From Faecalicatena contorta (GTDB taxonomy: Bacteria; Bacillota; Clostridia; Lachnospirales; Lachnospiraceae), in NCBI RefSeq assembly GCF_003149105.1, contig NZ_QGDS01000003.1, forward strand, positions 409,674 through 473,673: a stretch of 64,000 nucleotides of DNA, given 5' to 3'. The notes under the pieces were generated by a model. That model did not search any database and had not been told where the DNA came from. It was given only the letters and a program-made list of their open reading frames with translations. This document shows, piece after piece, positions 45,003-54,098 of the stretch (position 1 is its first letter; every line of letters begins with the position of its first letter). A program made the translations under genes and the position numbers.

Positions 45003-47741
45003 TTGTTAGATAAACAAATAAACATATATTCTATTGATACAGGTCACTTCTATAGTAATAAGGAAAAATATTTACATGATATGAACTATAAGTATCGCAG
45101 CGAAAGAATTTATTTAAATAATAAGATTGCTTTTTTGGATGATGTAATGAGCCTGTATGGGTATACAAAAAGTGACTTAACCTGTATAAGAAATGGTAGA
45201 ATCGATAGATTAAACATTATTCCCGAAACCTCTGATTTGATTTATGAATACTTCTATTGGCATTCACTCATCCGGCACAAGAGGAAAAAGGCATATGAAT
45301 CAAAAGATATATTACTAAAACTCTTCAAAAACAAAGTATATCAAAATGAGTTAACAAATGGGAAAGACCATATCAGGCACATTAGAGAAAATAGTTTAAA
45401 TGATAACAATATAATATCTGTTTTTGATTCAGCATTAATCAGAACTATTGGGGCTGTGCAGGATGAACTTACAGATGCTCTTATGATTGTCCAGGTATAT
45501 TACTTTGATGTATTTAAGGATATTTCTTTTCATGGATTTATACATAATGGTGAAAAATATAAGTATTTTACATCATCTGCCGGTCAGATCAGAAAAAAGA
45601 AAACAGTCTTTATTAAGGAATCTGTATGGGACAGGATTGAAAAAACTGTTATGTGCGGACTTACAGTAGATAAAATCAATTTAAAGGGCGGCAACAATGC
45701 AAATAAACATCTTGCCTATATGGCTCTTACCAACTCAGCCACCGATTTATGGGAAGAATTTGATATTGATAAATCTATTGTCATTGATGATTTTGAGACA
45801 AATGTATTTGGAACTTTTGATTTTATTGATGATTCGGATTATTCTATTTCCAGAAAGACGGATTATGTCCCAATTACCCATACCGACGGGGCCGGTATGA
45901 TGCTGCCTTCGGTCAGTAAAAAGAATTTTATGTTCCGGGCTCCGTGGGTCAAAGGACTGCTTGGTGTTTTTGATTTCAGAAAATTTATTGAAGTAAACCA
46001 TTGTTCTCCTATGATTGTTGATATCTACGGACAGGAACATAATGTGTTAAAAGAAGACATCCAGATAATCCTTACAAAAAGCCAGTTTAAGATGTACAAG
46101 TACTATGATTCGTGGGAGGAATATAAGTATTATTACAAATTGTACCAATGTACTGCCGGTATTTGTAATATGGAGGAGGATAGAATTAAAAACGCAAAGA
46201 TAAACTATCAAATGCTCCAAACTCTTACCGATATTACTGACGAGGAGATAGATTTGTTAACTCATAAGTCTTCTGAAAGATTAAAAAACGTATGTCAATC
46301 CAAGGAAACTATGATGAATATATTAGGTATCACTCCATATAACACAAATATGACAGCCTTTCAGAAAGCTATTAAAATCTATCCGGCTCTCCTGTCAGAT
46401 ACATATGCAAAAGATGTAATCCGGGAAGTAAAAGATAGCCTTTTAAAAAAATATCGCAGTGGAAAACTTGAAATAACCGGGAAATATACCTTTTTACTCC
46501 CTGATTTCTACGCTGCCTGTGAATATTGGTTTGGACATATTGACCAGCCCAGAGGATTACTAGCCGACAGAGAAGTCTTTTGCTGGCTATTCAGACGATA
46601 CAATAAATTAGATTGTCTTAGAAGTCCCCATCTTTACAAAGAACATGCAATAAGGCTTAATGCAGCGGGCAATGAATATGAAGAACGTGGGAGTCAGATT
46701 AGAGAATGGTTTACCACCGATGGGATTTACACAAGTATACACGATTTGATTAGTAAGATTCTCCAGTTTGATGTTGACGGTGACAAGTCCCTGGTAGTTG
46801 CCGCCCCAGATTTTGTTAGAATTGCAGAGCGCAATATGAATGATGTCGTACCTCTTTATTATAATATGAGGAAAGCAGACCCTGCACCTTTAAACAATAA
46901 GACTATTTATTCCGGCCTTAACGCTGCTTTTACACATGGAAATATCGGTATATATAGTAACGACATTTCCAAGATATGGAATGACACTGTCTTTGTAGAT
47001 GGAAAGAAGGAAGAAAAACAAGAAGCCATTGATGTTATTAAATTACTTTGTATGGAGAATAACTTCTGCATTGATTCTGCTAAAACATTATATATGCCTG
47101 AGAGGCCCAAATGGTTTAAGCCAATTGTTTCAAAATATACAAAGTGTAAATTGCCGGCTTTCTTTGAATATGCAAAAGATAAAGAAAAGCCACAGGTGGA
47201 AAAACGTAATCAAAGTTTTGTAAATAAAATTTTTGACAGAATTCCCAACCAATCTATTAATACAAGAGATTTACAACTTGAGAAAATTGACTATCACTTA
47301 TTAATGAATACCCCAAGTATCGTTTGCAGTAAGGAAGTTTCTTCCTTATATAACGAGTTAAATAAAAAATATCGTTATATGACAAATATGAAAGACGAAT
47401 ACATCGATAATTTGAGATATGTTGCTTGCCAAATCAGGGAACGGTTTCACGAAACAGGATACTCCGATGAAACGATTGCAGACATGTTAGTTGAATATCT
47501 ATATGAACATAAGAAAAGGTATAAACAGTTATTGTGGTTCTGCTACGGACAATACGTTGTAAATAACTTAGAAAAAAACATTCAGATTAAAAAAACAAAA
47601 TTTATCCAATGTATTGACTGTGGCGAATGGGTTGAGGTTGATATATTAAATACGAAAACCTGCAGATGTGAGGAATGCCAGAAAAAATATGTACGCAATT
47701 ATGATAGAAGCCGGAAGAGTAAAGCTAAAGTTTCCGTTTAG
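45003..47741 (+). CDS. Single-chain RNA polymerase, QDE-1/YonO type
   Basis: 912 residues. The pattern matches the two-barrel polymerases related to eukaryotic RNA-dependent RNA polymerases and to phage YonO. Asp295-Gly-Ala-Gly in THTDGAGMMLPS is followed by FRAPWVKGLLGVFD with Lys317 (eukaryotic form DGxGxxS...FQxRxGGxKG). The metal-binding motif DVDGD is at residues 590-594, preceded by LRSPHLYKEHA. A C-terminal zinc ribbon is formed by Cys870, Cys873 and cysteines at 887-892. YonO transcribes DNA, so DNA-dependent transcription of the tail genes behind it is likely. The start is TTG at 45003 behind AGGAGG. Similarity is judged by motif, not by alignment. Confidence 0.8.
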   Translation: MLDKQINIYSIDTGHFYSNKEKYLHDMNYKYRSERIYLNNKIAFLDDVMSLYGYTKSDLTCIRNGRIDRLNIIPETSDLIYEYFYWHSLIRHKRKKAYESKDILLKLFKNKVYQNELTNGKDHIRHIRENSLNDNNIISVFDSALIRTIGAVQDELTDALMIVQVYYFDVFKDISFHGFIHNGEKYKYFTSSAGQIRKKKTVFIKESVWDRIEKTVMCGLTVDKINLKGGNNANKHLAYMALTNSATDLWEEFDIDKSIVIDDFETNVFGTFDFIDDSDYSISRKTDYVPITHTDGAGMMLPSVSKKNFMFRAPWVKGLLGVFDFRKFIEVNHCSPMIVDIYGQEHNVLKEDIQIILTKSQFKMYKYYDSWEEYKYYYKLYQCTAGICNMEEDRIKNAKINYQMLQTLTDITDEEIDLLTHKSSERLKNVCQSKETMMNILGITPYNTNMTAFQKAIKIYPALLSDTYAKDVIREVKDSLLKKYRSGKLEITGKYTFLLPDFYAACEYWFGHIDQPRGLLADREVFCWLFRRYNKLDCLRSPHLYKEHAIRLNAAGNEYEERGSQIREWFTTDGIYTSIHDLISKILQFDVDGDKSLVVAAPDFVRIAERNMNDVVPLYYNMRKADPAPLNNKTIYSGLNAAFTHGNIGIYSNDISKIWNDTVFVDGKKEEKQEAIDVIKLLCMENNFCIDSAKTLYMPERPKWFKPIVSKYTKCKLPAFFEYAKDKEKPQVEKRNQSFVNKIFDRIPNQSINTRDLQLEKIDYHLLMNTPSIVCSKEVSSLYNELNKKYRYMTNMKDEYIDNLRYVACQIRERFHETGYSDETIADMLVEYLYEHKKRYKQLLWFCYGQYVVNNLEKNIQIKKTKFIQCIDCGEWVEVDILNTKTCRCEECQKKYVRNYDRSRKSKAKVSV

Positions 47742-47911
47742 CCTTTTCGTCCAGTACACATGGATTATTATTTTGTCCAATAAATCTAATAGCCCATTAG
47801 AAATGGGCGAAAAACTTTTAGCCTTTGTGCGTATATGGAAGAATAAACCAAAACATATTTCGTATGAAGTTTTCAGCTGCTTAAGGGGGAAGAAGGGAGG
47901 TCTATTGTTTT

Positions 47912-48223
47912 TTGATTATTACACAGGACGATATTATTAAAACCATTTCAGAAAAGGAAGATATAAAAATAGCAACAGTCCGAAAAGTATTTAAGTCCGC
48001 AGAAAAACTTATTTTCAACTACTTATCTTCCACTACTCCCACTGATGATATATCAATAAAAATATTAGATGGGTTAAGCCTGGAATGTAATTACATCCCA
48101 GAAAAAGAGATTCATACATATGATGTTATTAAATGTGATGCCAGAATTTGGACAAAACCAAAAATCACAAGATATTATAATAGAAAATTAAACGGATATT
48201 TTGCCAGCAAGAAAAATGTGTAA
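47912..48223 (+). CDS. HU/IHF-like DNA-binding protein (putative)
   Basis: 103 residues. The N-terminal helices (ITQDDIIKTISEKEDIKIATVRKVFKSAEKLIFNYLSS) and the following beta pattern (DDISIKILDGLSLECNYIPEK) resemble the HU/IHF fold found in phage structural gene blocks. The start is a TTG at 47912, 11 bases after an AGGGAGG site. The 170 bases upstream hold a small hairpin GCCCATT/AATGGGC at 47792-47808 and no gene. It lies between the polymerase and the tail genes. Confidence 0.6.
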   Translation: MIITQDDIIKTISEKEDIKIATVRKVFKSAEKLIFNYLSSTTPTDDISIKILDGLSLECNYIPEKEIHTYDVIKCDARIWTKPKITRYYNRKLNGYFASKKNV

Positions 48224-48260
48224 ATATCCATATTACCAATATTTTAGGAGGTCTATAAAG

Positions 48261-48722
48261 ATGCTAAAAGATATCGGCGTTTACAAAAACCGGTTATTGT
48301 CGTTACTTCTGGATTCTAACGACATTGCTAAATTGTTCCTTGGAAAGGAATACAATAAGGAAACTGCAGATGAGGAATTAATGTACAACTATGTATTTCC
48401 TTATTTACATGCAGATGAAACACAGACAGAAGTAAAATCTTATATTTGTATGGAAGTAGATGTTCCCAAAACTTTAAATGCTTCCTATAAAGATATGCAG
48501 ATTATTATATGGTGTTATTCACACAAAGACGACATGAAATGCTCTACAGAAAACTGTGTGGGAACAAAGCCGGATATTCTTACGGATATAATTGATAAAT
48601 TGTTAAGCGGTTCCAGGGACTTTGGGATGGGGCGTTTAATGTTAGAATCTGCTGCACACATTGCGCCAGCGAAGGAACACTACGGCCGGCAGTTAATTTA
48701 TACCTGTCCTGAATTCAGATAG
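48261..48722 (+). CDS. Phage neck/tail-completion-like protein (putative)
   Basis: 154 residues from the ATG at 48261 (MLKDIGVYKNRLLSLLLDS), which has an AGGAGG site. The frame is open upstream but overlaps the previous gene. Mixed alpha/beta content, including VKSYICMEVDVPK and MQIIIWCYSHKDDM, resembles phage head-tail connector or tail terminator proteins. Its position two genes before the tail tube supports that. I cannot name a family with certainty. Confidence 0.5.
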   Translation: MLKDIGVYKNRLLSLLLDSNDIAKLFLGKEYNKETADEELMYNYVFPYLHADETQTEVKSYICMEVDVPKTLNASYKDMQIIIWCYSHKDDMKCSTENCVGTKPDILTDIIDKLLSGSRDFGMGRLMLESAAHIAPAKEHYGRQLIYTCPEFR

Positions 48723-48741
48723 TAATGCAGGAGGTAATAAT

Positions 48742-49539
48742 TTGAATAAAATTGACTTAGAACACAGGCTGCAAAAAGGAAGTATCTTATATATTGGGAA
48801 TATTCCGGTCTATAAGATATCTATCGGAGAAATGGTGGACTTTCCATATGGATATTCCATGTGTAATTACCTCATAAATTTATTATGTATGGATGATGAA
48901 AAATCTTGTGAGTTATCCAATAATAACTCCATTACATCAACCTTTGAATTCATTATGGTACAACTTTATTCAGAGTTGATTGCATTAGAAAAGGGGCAGG
49001 TTCCTGAAAATACAATGAATAGTTTGCTGACTACAACTATGATTCCTTTATTAGAAATGATATTCAGGGACGATGTTCACTGCAATTTCCAAAATATGTG
49101 TCTTTCTATTGGCAGAGATAATAATAAACTGTTAAATATTGAGAACTACAATGAATTTAGAGCTATATTAAAAGAACGCAATTGCTTAATGGACATTGAC
49201 GGATTTGAAAATGCAGAGAATCCTGATAATGAGATGGTTCAAAAATTGCTGGAAAAACGTAGAATACTGCGTGAGAAACTAAAAAATGCTAAAAAAAATG
49301 AAAATGATGAAAATGGGGTTACCATAGCGGATTTAATTAGTATTTTTGCCGAAGCAGAAAAAATGCCATTGCAGGATGTATACGACAACTATGATATCTA
49401 TCAGTTTAACAATCAGTTCAACCGTTTAAAAATAATGGAGGACTATCAGGTAAATATAAAAGCTTTACTGGCCGGTGCTAAAAAGGAAGAAATTAAGCTT
49501 CAGCATTGGCTGTCAAAAATCAAGTCAGAGAACCCGTAG
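48742..49539 (+). CDS. Phage-type protein of unknown function before the tail tube gene
   Basis: 265 residues, starting at a TTG at 48742 right after GGAGG. The C-terminal part (IYQFNNQFNRLKIMEDYQVNIKALLAGAKKEEIKLQHWLSKI) is helical and of a type seen in tail assembly proteins of Firmicutes phages. The middle has a charged helix (VQKLLEKRRILREKLKNAKKNEND). No signal peptide. Its place, 20 bases after the connector candidate and just before the tube gene, suggests a role in tail assembly. Confidence 0.5.
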   Translation: MNKIDLEHRLQKGSILYIGNIPVYKISIGEMVDFPYGYSMCNYLINLLCMDDEKSCELSNNNSITSTFEFIMVQLYSELIALEKGQVPENTMNSLLTTTMIPLLEMIFRDDVHCNFQNMCLSIGRDNNKLLNIENYNEFRAILKERNCLMDIDGFENAENPDNEMVQKLLEKRRILREKLKNAKKNENDENGVTIADLISIFAEAEKMPLQDVYDNYDIYQFNNQFNRLKIMEDYQVNIKALLAGAKKEEIKLQHWLSKIKSENP

Positions 49540-49569
49540 CAAGCTACTGGGCATAAAATGATAATGAAG

Positions 49570-49601
49570 GCTGGCCGCAAAACTTGCGGCTGGCTTTTTT
49601 T
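49570..49601 (+). terminator. Intrinsic terminator just before the tail tube gene
   Basis: Arms GCTGGCCGCAA (49570-49580) and TTGCGGCTGGC (49584-49594) form an 11-bp stem with two G-U pairs, followed by seven T. It lies inside the late gene operon, 38 bases before the tube gene start. Confidence 0.85.
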
Positions 49602-49639
49602 ATAATAAAAAACCAATAACAAATAAGGAGGAACAACTA

Positions 49640-50440
49640 ATGGGATCAAACACAAAATTCGGTGCAAAAGAGGTAATGGACGTTATCTTATATGATATGT
49701 CCACAAACAAACCAGTTATCTTTTTTGATACTCTGAAAACTTCTAACATCGAGGTAACCTCAGAGAAGGTTTACGCGCGAGGTGGAAAAGGTAATTCAAA
49801 ATTAATTACATGGGAGTTAAACAAGGAAGGGAAACTTACAATCGAGGATGCTCTTCTGTCCCCAAAATCTCTGGAGCTTATTTCAGGCGTTGCAACTGTA
49901 ACAGGTGCACAGACCGTATACATGAGACAGACTACAGAGTATGATACGACGGGCGAAAAACCTGTGGATAAGGGGGAAATGTATCCCCTTACAGCTTCTG
50001 CTTCGGGAGTAATTGAATTGGCATATGCTCCAAAAGAAAATGCTGCTTCTATTCTTGTATACGAGGCAGATGATGACTGTGGTACCCCGCTGTCCATGAC
50101 AAGTGCAACGTTAAGCGGAAAGACATTAACAATTGATGATGCTGCAAACAAAAAAGTAATTGTATACTATACATTTGCAAGCGGAAGCACTACAGAAACC
50201 TACGTAATTGATGCTTCTCACTTCAGCGGTACTTATAAGCTTGTAGGTAATACAGTAATCCGTAACAGAGAAACAAGTAAAGACGAAGCATTCCAGGTAG
50301 TAATTCCTAACTTGAAATGGTCAAGTAATCTTAGCCTTGGCTTTAGTGCAGAAGGCGATCCGCAGCCAACTTCTTTTGAATGTGAAATCCTGAAAGCTGC
50401 AAACAGTTCAACAATGATCCAGATGACAAGATGGGCATAA
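49640..50440 (+). CDS. Major tail tube-like protein
   Basis: 266 residues, beta-rich. The N-terminal region (AKEVMDVILYDMSTNKPVIFFDTLKTSNIEVTSEKVYARGGKGNSKLITWELNKEGKLTIEDALLSPKSLELISG) is typical of phage major tail proteins, and an Ig-like region follows. AGGAGG start. It is set off by a terminator on each side, with a structured RNA after it, so it is likely a highly and separately expressed transcript. It would stack into the tube around the tape measure. Confidence 0.7.
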   Translation: MGSNTKFGAKEVMDVILYDMSTNKPVIFFDTLKTSNIEVTSEKVYARGGKGNSKLITWELNKEGKLTIEDALLSPKSLELISGVATVTGAQTVYMRQTTEYDTTGEKPVDKGEMYPLTASASGVIELAYAPKENAASILVYEADDDCGTPLSMTSATLSGKTLTIDDAANKKVIVYYTFASGSTTETYVIDASHFSGTYKLVGNTVIRNRETSKDEAFQVVIPNLKWSSNLSLGFSAEGDPQPTSFECEILKAANSSTMIQMTRWA

Positions 50441-50746
50441 TGCTTATTAAGGCTTCTCGGAATTAGCCTTTGAAGAGAGTGGTATTGTACTACTCTCTTC
50501 ATTATATTGAATATTGGTTTGTAATTTAACCGAATCAAGGAAGTTCCCCGCTCCAAATGCAGTAAGCATTAAATAGCGGGTGGGGGGCTTGCTTGTGTCA
50601 GGTAGAGTTTAAGCTCCATCTGACAATCTGCGACAGCAGCTATTCGGTTATGAGCAAGTAGCGAAGCGGATTGCGAATATCCACTTTGACTGGTCTTATA
50701 CCTATATTCAATTTATTTTGAGTATTTGTATAAGACCTTTTTTTTA
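50441..50746 (+). ncRNA. Structured RNA with four-way junction after the tail tube gene
   Basis: Two small hairpins come first (AAGGCT/AGCCTT and GAAGAGAGT/ACTCTCTTC, to 50500). A nine-base closing stem TAACCGAAT (50527-50535) with ATTCGGTTA (50642-50650) then encloses three hairpins. These are CCCGCT/AGCGGG with inner AATGC/GCATT, TGTCAG/CTGACA with inner GAG/CTC, and CTGC/GCAG closing on GACA. A GCAA/TTGC hairpin follows. A terminator ends the region: ten-base arms GGTCTTATAC (50692-50701) and GTATAAGACC (50728-50737) plus eight T. No open frame fits. It may be a regulatory RNA, the 3' end of the tube transcript, or a phage-encoded RNA of another kind. Confidence 0.6.
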
Positions 50747-50776
50747 CGTAACTAAATTATTGAAGGGATTGATTAT

Positions 50777-51010
50777 TTGAAAGTAAAAGATTATGGAATT
50801 CCTGTCTGCCGGATTCTAAATATATGGCAGATTATTTTATATAAAACAAACGGATTAAATGAGATTGAAACCTATGTTTCCAAAAATGGCACCGTAGAAT
50901 ATAAAATTGTGTATGTATTTGACAGAGAAAAGTCCCAGGGACTCTTTAATAAATTTCGTGACCATAGATTAGAAGTCGGTGACAATCTTTTAGAATTAGA
51001 AAATTTATAA
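50777..51010 (+). CDS. Small conserved-looking phage protein
   Basis: 77 residues, beginning at a TTG at 50777 with AAGGGA upstream. It is mostly polar with one hydrophobic stretch (ILNIWQIILYKT). No family recognised. It starts 31 bases after the terminator of the structured RNA and 20 bases before the holin gene. Confidence 0.5.
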   Translation: MKVKDYGIPVCRILNIWQIILYKTNGLNEIETYVSKNGTVEYKIVYVFDREKSQGLFNKFRDHRLEVGDNLLELENL

Positions 51011-51030
51011 TACGAAAAAGAAGGCGTTTT

Positions 51031-51309
51031 ATGGAATTTTTGAATGAATATGTGCTGCCAATTGTACTCGGTATTTGTCTTTGTATTGGCTATATAATCA
51101 AACAGTGGGTAAACGATGTAGACAATAAATATATTCCTACAATTTGTGCTATTTTAGGAATCGCCGTTTCCGCCTGGATCAGTGGATGGAATCTTACTCC
51201 CCAGGTTGTGTTGGGTGGTTTAATTTCTGGCCTGGCATCCACTGGTATGCATCAGTTATTCAAACAGTATTTAGAAAAAAAGCATGATAATACCGGCACG
51301 AAGGTATAG
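51031..51309 (+). CDS. Phage holin-family protein
   Basis: 92 residues with two or three membrane helices (residues 8-28, 35-55 and 60-78) and a charged C-terminal tail KKHDNTGTKV. The sequence from YVLPIVLGICLCIGYIIKQWV to STGMHQLFKQYLEKK fits clostridial phage holin families. Holins make the membrane lesion that lets the endolysin reach the wall. Its location before the tape measure rather than after the tail fibres is unusual. Confidence 0.75.
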   Translation: MEFLNEYVLPIVLGICLCIGYIIKQWVNDVDNKYIPTICAILGIAVSAWISGWNLTPQVVLGGLISGLASTGMHQLFKQYLEKKHDNTGTKV

Positions 51310-51329
51310 AAAGGTTAGGTAGCATATGA

Positions 51330-51851
51330 ATGGAATCTATAAAAGAATTATTTGAACTTGATATTATATCGATAATAATTGGCATTTTTATAATCTTATC
51401 CTCCATTATCTCTATGGTAACTATAGTCAGTAAATTTTTAGAATACATAGGGAAACCTTTGAAATGGATTCAAGATAAAAACAAGGACCACCAGCTGCTG
51501 ATTACGACCGCCACTGCATTGGCTGAACTTCAAGATAAACAAAAAGAAGATGTTATGAACTCTATCAAGCATGATGAAGCAATACGCGAAGATTTGGAAA
51601 GCGTAATTAAACTACTGGAGGAAAATGTCAAAAGGGATAACCGCAGAACGGTTGCCACCTTGCGTTCTACTTTATACAGGTTACATTCTGACTTCATGTC
51701 TCAAGGGTGTATAACAAGAGAAGGATTAAAAACATTTACAGAATGCGGCACTGTATACGAAGAAGCTGGAGGCGATGACATTTATCATCACAAACTTCGT
51801 CCGGAAATATTAAATCTTCCCATTCAGGAAGAATACATAAATGAAAGGTGA
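51330..51851 (+). CDS. Membrane-anchored phage protein with coiled coil
   Basis: 173 residues: one N-terminal membrane helix (IISIIIGIFIILSSIISMVTIV), then a charged helical region (AELQDKQKEDVMNSIKHDEAIREDLESVIKLLEENVKR). The C-terminal region, RTVATLRSTLYRLHSDFMSQG then TREGLKTFTECGTVYEEAGGDDIYH, recurs in clostridial phage lysis modules next to holins. Its function is not known. It lies between the holin and the next helical protein with short gaps. Confidence 0.6.
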   Translation: MESIKELFELDIISIIIGIFIILSSIISMVTIVSKFLEYIGKPLKWIQDKNKDHQLLITTATALAELQDKQKEDVMNSIKHDEAIREDLESVIKLLEENVKRDNRRTVATLRSTLYRLHSDFMSQGCITREGLKTFTECGTVYEEAGGDDIYHHKLRPEILNLPIQEEYINER

Positions 51852-51857
51852 TTTTAT

Positions 51858-52577
51858 ATGATAAAAAACGATGTAAAAATCAAAAAAGAATTATCTCTTA
51901 GTGATAAAATCAGTGCAATTGAATACATATCCAGCTCCTACTTCACCGAAGATGAAAACGGTAAAATACAGTATACGCCTTACTATGCAGGGATTGCCCA
52001 AGTAAATGCTATCATGAAATATTTTACAGATGGGGTAGAGTTTGAGGACTCTGAAGATATCTACGAAATGGTCATAAATGATGACAGTTTAAGAACATTT
52101 GTTGATTCATTCTTTGTTTCCGGGCAGAATACTGCTGCTCCTTCTAACGGTCAAGAAATTTTGTACGAAGTAATGAGCACTGTTGCTGATATTGTGGAGT
52201 ATAAAAAGAAGGAAAATCTGGCAAAACTTCAGTCTGAAAATAGTAATATTCTGGCTTACAAACAACTCAAGTTAATGGAAAAGGAAGAGGAAAAACTTCA
52301 ATTGGAAATGGATACAACTAAAAAGCTTGATGAATGGCTGAATGTCCAAAAAGAACTTAACTCCGTTATTACGCCGGAAATGCAGCAGTGTTTTATGGAA
52401 AACTTTGATGTAAATGATATTATGGACACTGTGATAAATAAATATGGGGAAAGTGAAATACAGAAGAAAAATGAAGAACTAATTGAGGCAAACAGAAAAA
52501 TCCGGGAGCAGGATAATAAAATTATAGAATTACAAACTGCCTTTGCCCGAAAGGAGCAAAAGGAGGATGCAGACTGA
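51858..52577 (+). CDS. Helical phage protein upstream of the tape measure
   Basis: 239 residues. The N-terminal half is mixed (SDKISAIEYISSSYFTEDENGKIQYTPYYAGIAQVNAIMKYF). The C-terminal half is strongly helical and charged, with two coiled-coil stretches around 115-155 and 195-235. The position before the tape measure is where tail assembly chaperones usually lie, but I do not recognise the family. Ribosome site AAAGGTG. Confidence 0.55.
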   Translation: MIKNDVKIKKELSLSDKISAIEYISSSYFTEDENGKIQYTPYYAGIAQVNAIMKYFTDGVEFEDSEDIYEMVINDDSLRTFVDSFFVSGQNTAAPSNGQEILYEVMSTVADIVEYKKKENLAKLQSENSNILAYKQLKLMEKEEEKLQLEMDTTKKLDEWLNVQKELNSVITPEMQQCFMENFDVNDIMDTVINKYGESEIQKKNEELIEANRKIREQDNKIIELQTAFARKEQKEDAD

Positions 52578-52751
52578 ATGAACGGACAGAACATGTCCTA
52601 AAAGTCCACCATCTAATATAACAATCTAATCCTTAGAAACTTACGTACTTTTCTTAAATAATCACCCTTCATACTTGTACTTTTATATGATAAAATTCTT
52701 AGTATAACAGGCCCGTTATTTCACAAATTACAAAAGAAAAGGTATAAAATT

Positions 52752-52949
52752 ATGTATAATACTTTACAAGAACTCCGATGGGAGCGAAACTGGTCACAAG
52801 TGCAGCTTGCCAGGAAATCCGGCGTAAAGCAACAGACGATTTGTGCTATAGAAAATAAGCGGACAGCGAATCCCAAGATAAGAACCGTTCTTAGCATATC
52901 AAATGCGTTGGGAGTACCGGTAGAAGAAGTTTTCACATTATACGAGTAA
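52752..52949 (+). CDS. Small XRE/Cro-type DNA-binding protein
   Basis: 65 residues, a minimal Cro/CI helix-turn-helix: LQELRWERNWSQVQLARKSGVKQQTICAIENKRTANPKIRTVLSISNALGVPVEEVF. It is preceded by about 170 AT-rich bases with no gene, where an imperfect promoter (TTGTAC and TAGTAT-like boxes) may lie. It sits in the middle of the tail genes, unlike a normal lysogeny switch, and could control the tape-measure part of the cluster. Confidence 0.82.
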   Translation: MYNTLQELRWERNWSQVQLARKSGVKQQTICAIENKRTANPKIRTVLSISNALGVPVEEVFTLYE

Positions 52950-52962
52950 AAAGGAGAATTTT

Positions 52963-53121
52963 ATGAACACAAAAGCAGTATGGAGAATGGTGGTTTTAGA
53001 TATATCAGGTTTGTATACCAAGATATATGATGAAATTTATGTAGATAGTAATCAAAAACTGAATATGCTGTTTCAATTATACGAAGACAAATCTACATAT
53101 AAATGTATTTTATTAAATTAA
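52963..53121 (+). CDS. Small protein after the XRE gene
   Basis: 52 residues (MNTKAVWRMVVLDISGLY...), ATG at 52963 with an AAAGGAG site seven bases upstream. No recognised domain. It starts 13 bases after the XRE stop, so the two are probably expressed together and it may modify the regulator's action. A weak hairpin follows around 53170. Confidence 0.55.
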   Translation: MNTKAVWRMVVLDISGLYTKIYDEIYVDSNQKLNMLFQLYEDKSTYKCILLN

Positions 53122-53263
53122 TAGTTTTGGTATTTAAGAGTCATCTGTTTGCAGGACGCTTTATGCCCCACTCCTTTCTTGGAGTGTTCTATTTCATGCC
53201 ATAATGGTATGTCTATCTTATTTTCAATTAAATCTAACCTTCATTTCTAGAAAGGAGTATCGT

Positions 53264-54079
53264 ATGAGTGATTCTATTGCACATATACGTGCAGATATAG
53301 ACTTGAGCAAAGCCAAAAAGGAACTGAGCTCGTTTTTAAATAAAAAATATAAAATTGATGTTCAATTCGATACAAAAGAATTAGAACATCTACAGAAGCA
53401 GCTGGATGGGGCCTTCAAGGCCCCAGTAATCAAGCCAATATTTGATACCAGTGAAATTAACACAGGAGAAATTTCGGAGCTTTCAGAAGCATTTGATGGA
53501 GTTGCCGTCAGTGCTAAAAATGCCGGAGATGAGACCCAGAAACTTTTATCCTATGTGTCCGAGATAGGGCAAACCGTACAAAGAGAAATATCATCCGCTG
53601 AAGCATCTTTAAATGCCCTGTCGTCGCGGATGGGTAATATGAAACTTTCTCAATCAATAAGTTTTGAGGCGAAAGGGGATTTATCGAATGTTGAGGCGGC
53701 ATTACGTGGAATTGATGCACAATTAAAAAGTAGTCAGGATAGCTTTGGGGCTTTTTATAGTATACTAGATACTACAGCACAGCGCTGGAATAATTTCAAT
53801 ACCCAAACGCAACAGCATAGAAATAGTGAAGAATTTAAAAATCAACCACAAGAATTTACTATGCCAATAATAGATTCCGGTCCTCTGAAAGATGCCAATA
53901 ATGCCGGAACTAGATTGTTAGACACCTTTGGAAAAATCATAGATACTGGTAGTGGCATTGCAACAATAATACCTTATATAACTGACAAAACACTTCCCAA
54001 GAGCCTAGATTGGGGAAAATCCTCCCACAAGCTTAATTTACCTTTAAGTGAGTCTATTATTATGGAGAAGGTTGCATAA
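53264..54079 (+). CDS. Tape measure protein, N-terminal fragment
   Basis: 271 residues from the ATG at 53264, which has an AAAGGAG site; the frame is open a little upstream. The N-terminus SDSIAHIRADIDLSKAKKELSSFLNKKYKIDVQFD is typical of clostridial tape measure proteins, as is the helical content up to about residue 245. The last 25 residues (DWGKSSHKLNLPLSE...) do not look like a tape measure. The stop comes 20 bases before an intron-like structured segment. The remaining 2,000 residues follow about 0.95 kb downstream in another frame, so the gene is interrupted. Confidence 0.75.
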   Translation: MSDSIAHIRADIDLSKAKKELSSFLNKKYKIDVQFDTKELEHLQKQLDGAFKAPVIKPIFDTSEINTGEISELSEAFDGVAVSAKNAGDETQKLLSYVSEIGQTVQREISSAEASLNALSSRMGNMKLSQSISFEAKGDLSNVEAALRGIDAQLKSSQDSFGAFYSILDTTAQRWNNFNTQTQQHRNSEEFKNQPQEFTMPIIDSGPLKDANNAGTRLLDTFGKIIDTGSGIATIIPYITDKTLPKSLDWGKSSHKLNLPLSESIIMEKVA

Positions 54080-54098
54080 TGGCGCAATCAACAACATA

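Noticed and set aside
50527..50680. A tRNA or tmRNA gene within the structured region
   Set aside because: The cloverleaf-like junction has stem lengths and loops that do not fit a tRNA, with no TTCGA-type T loop and no CCA end.
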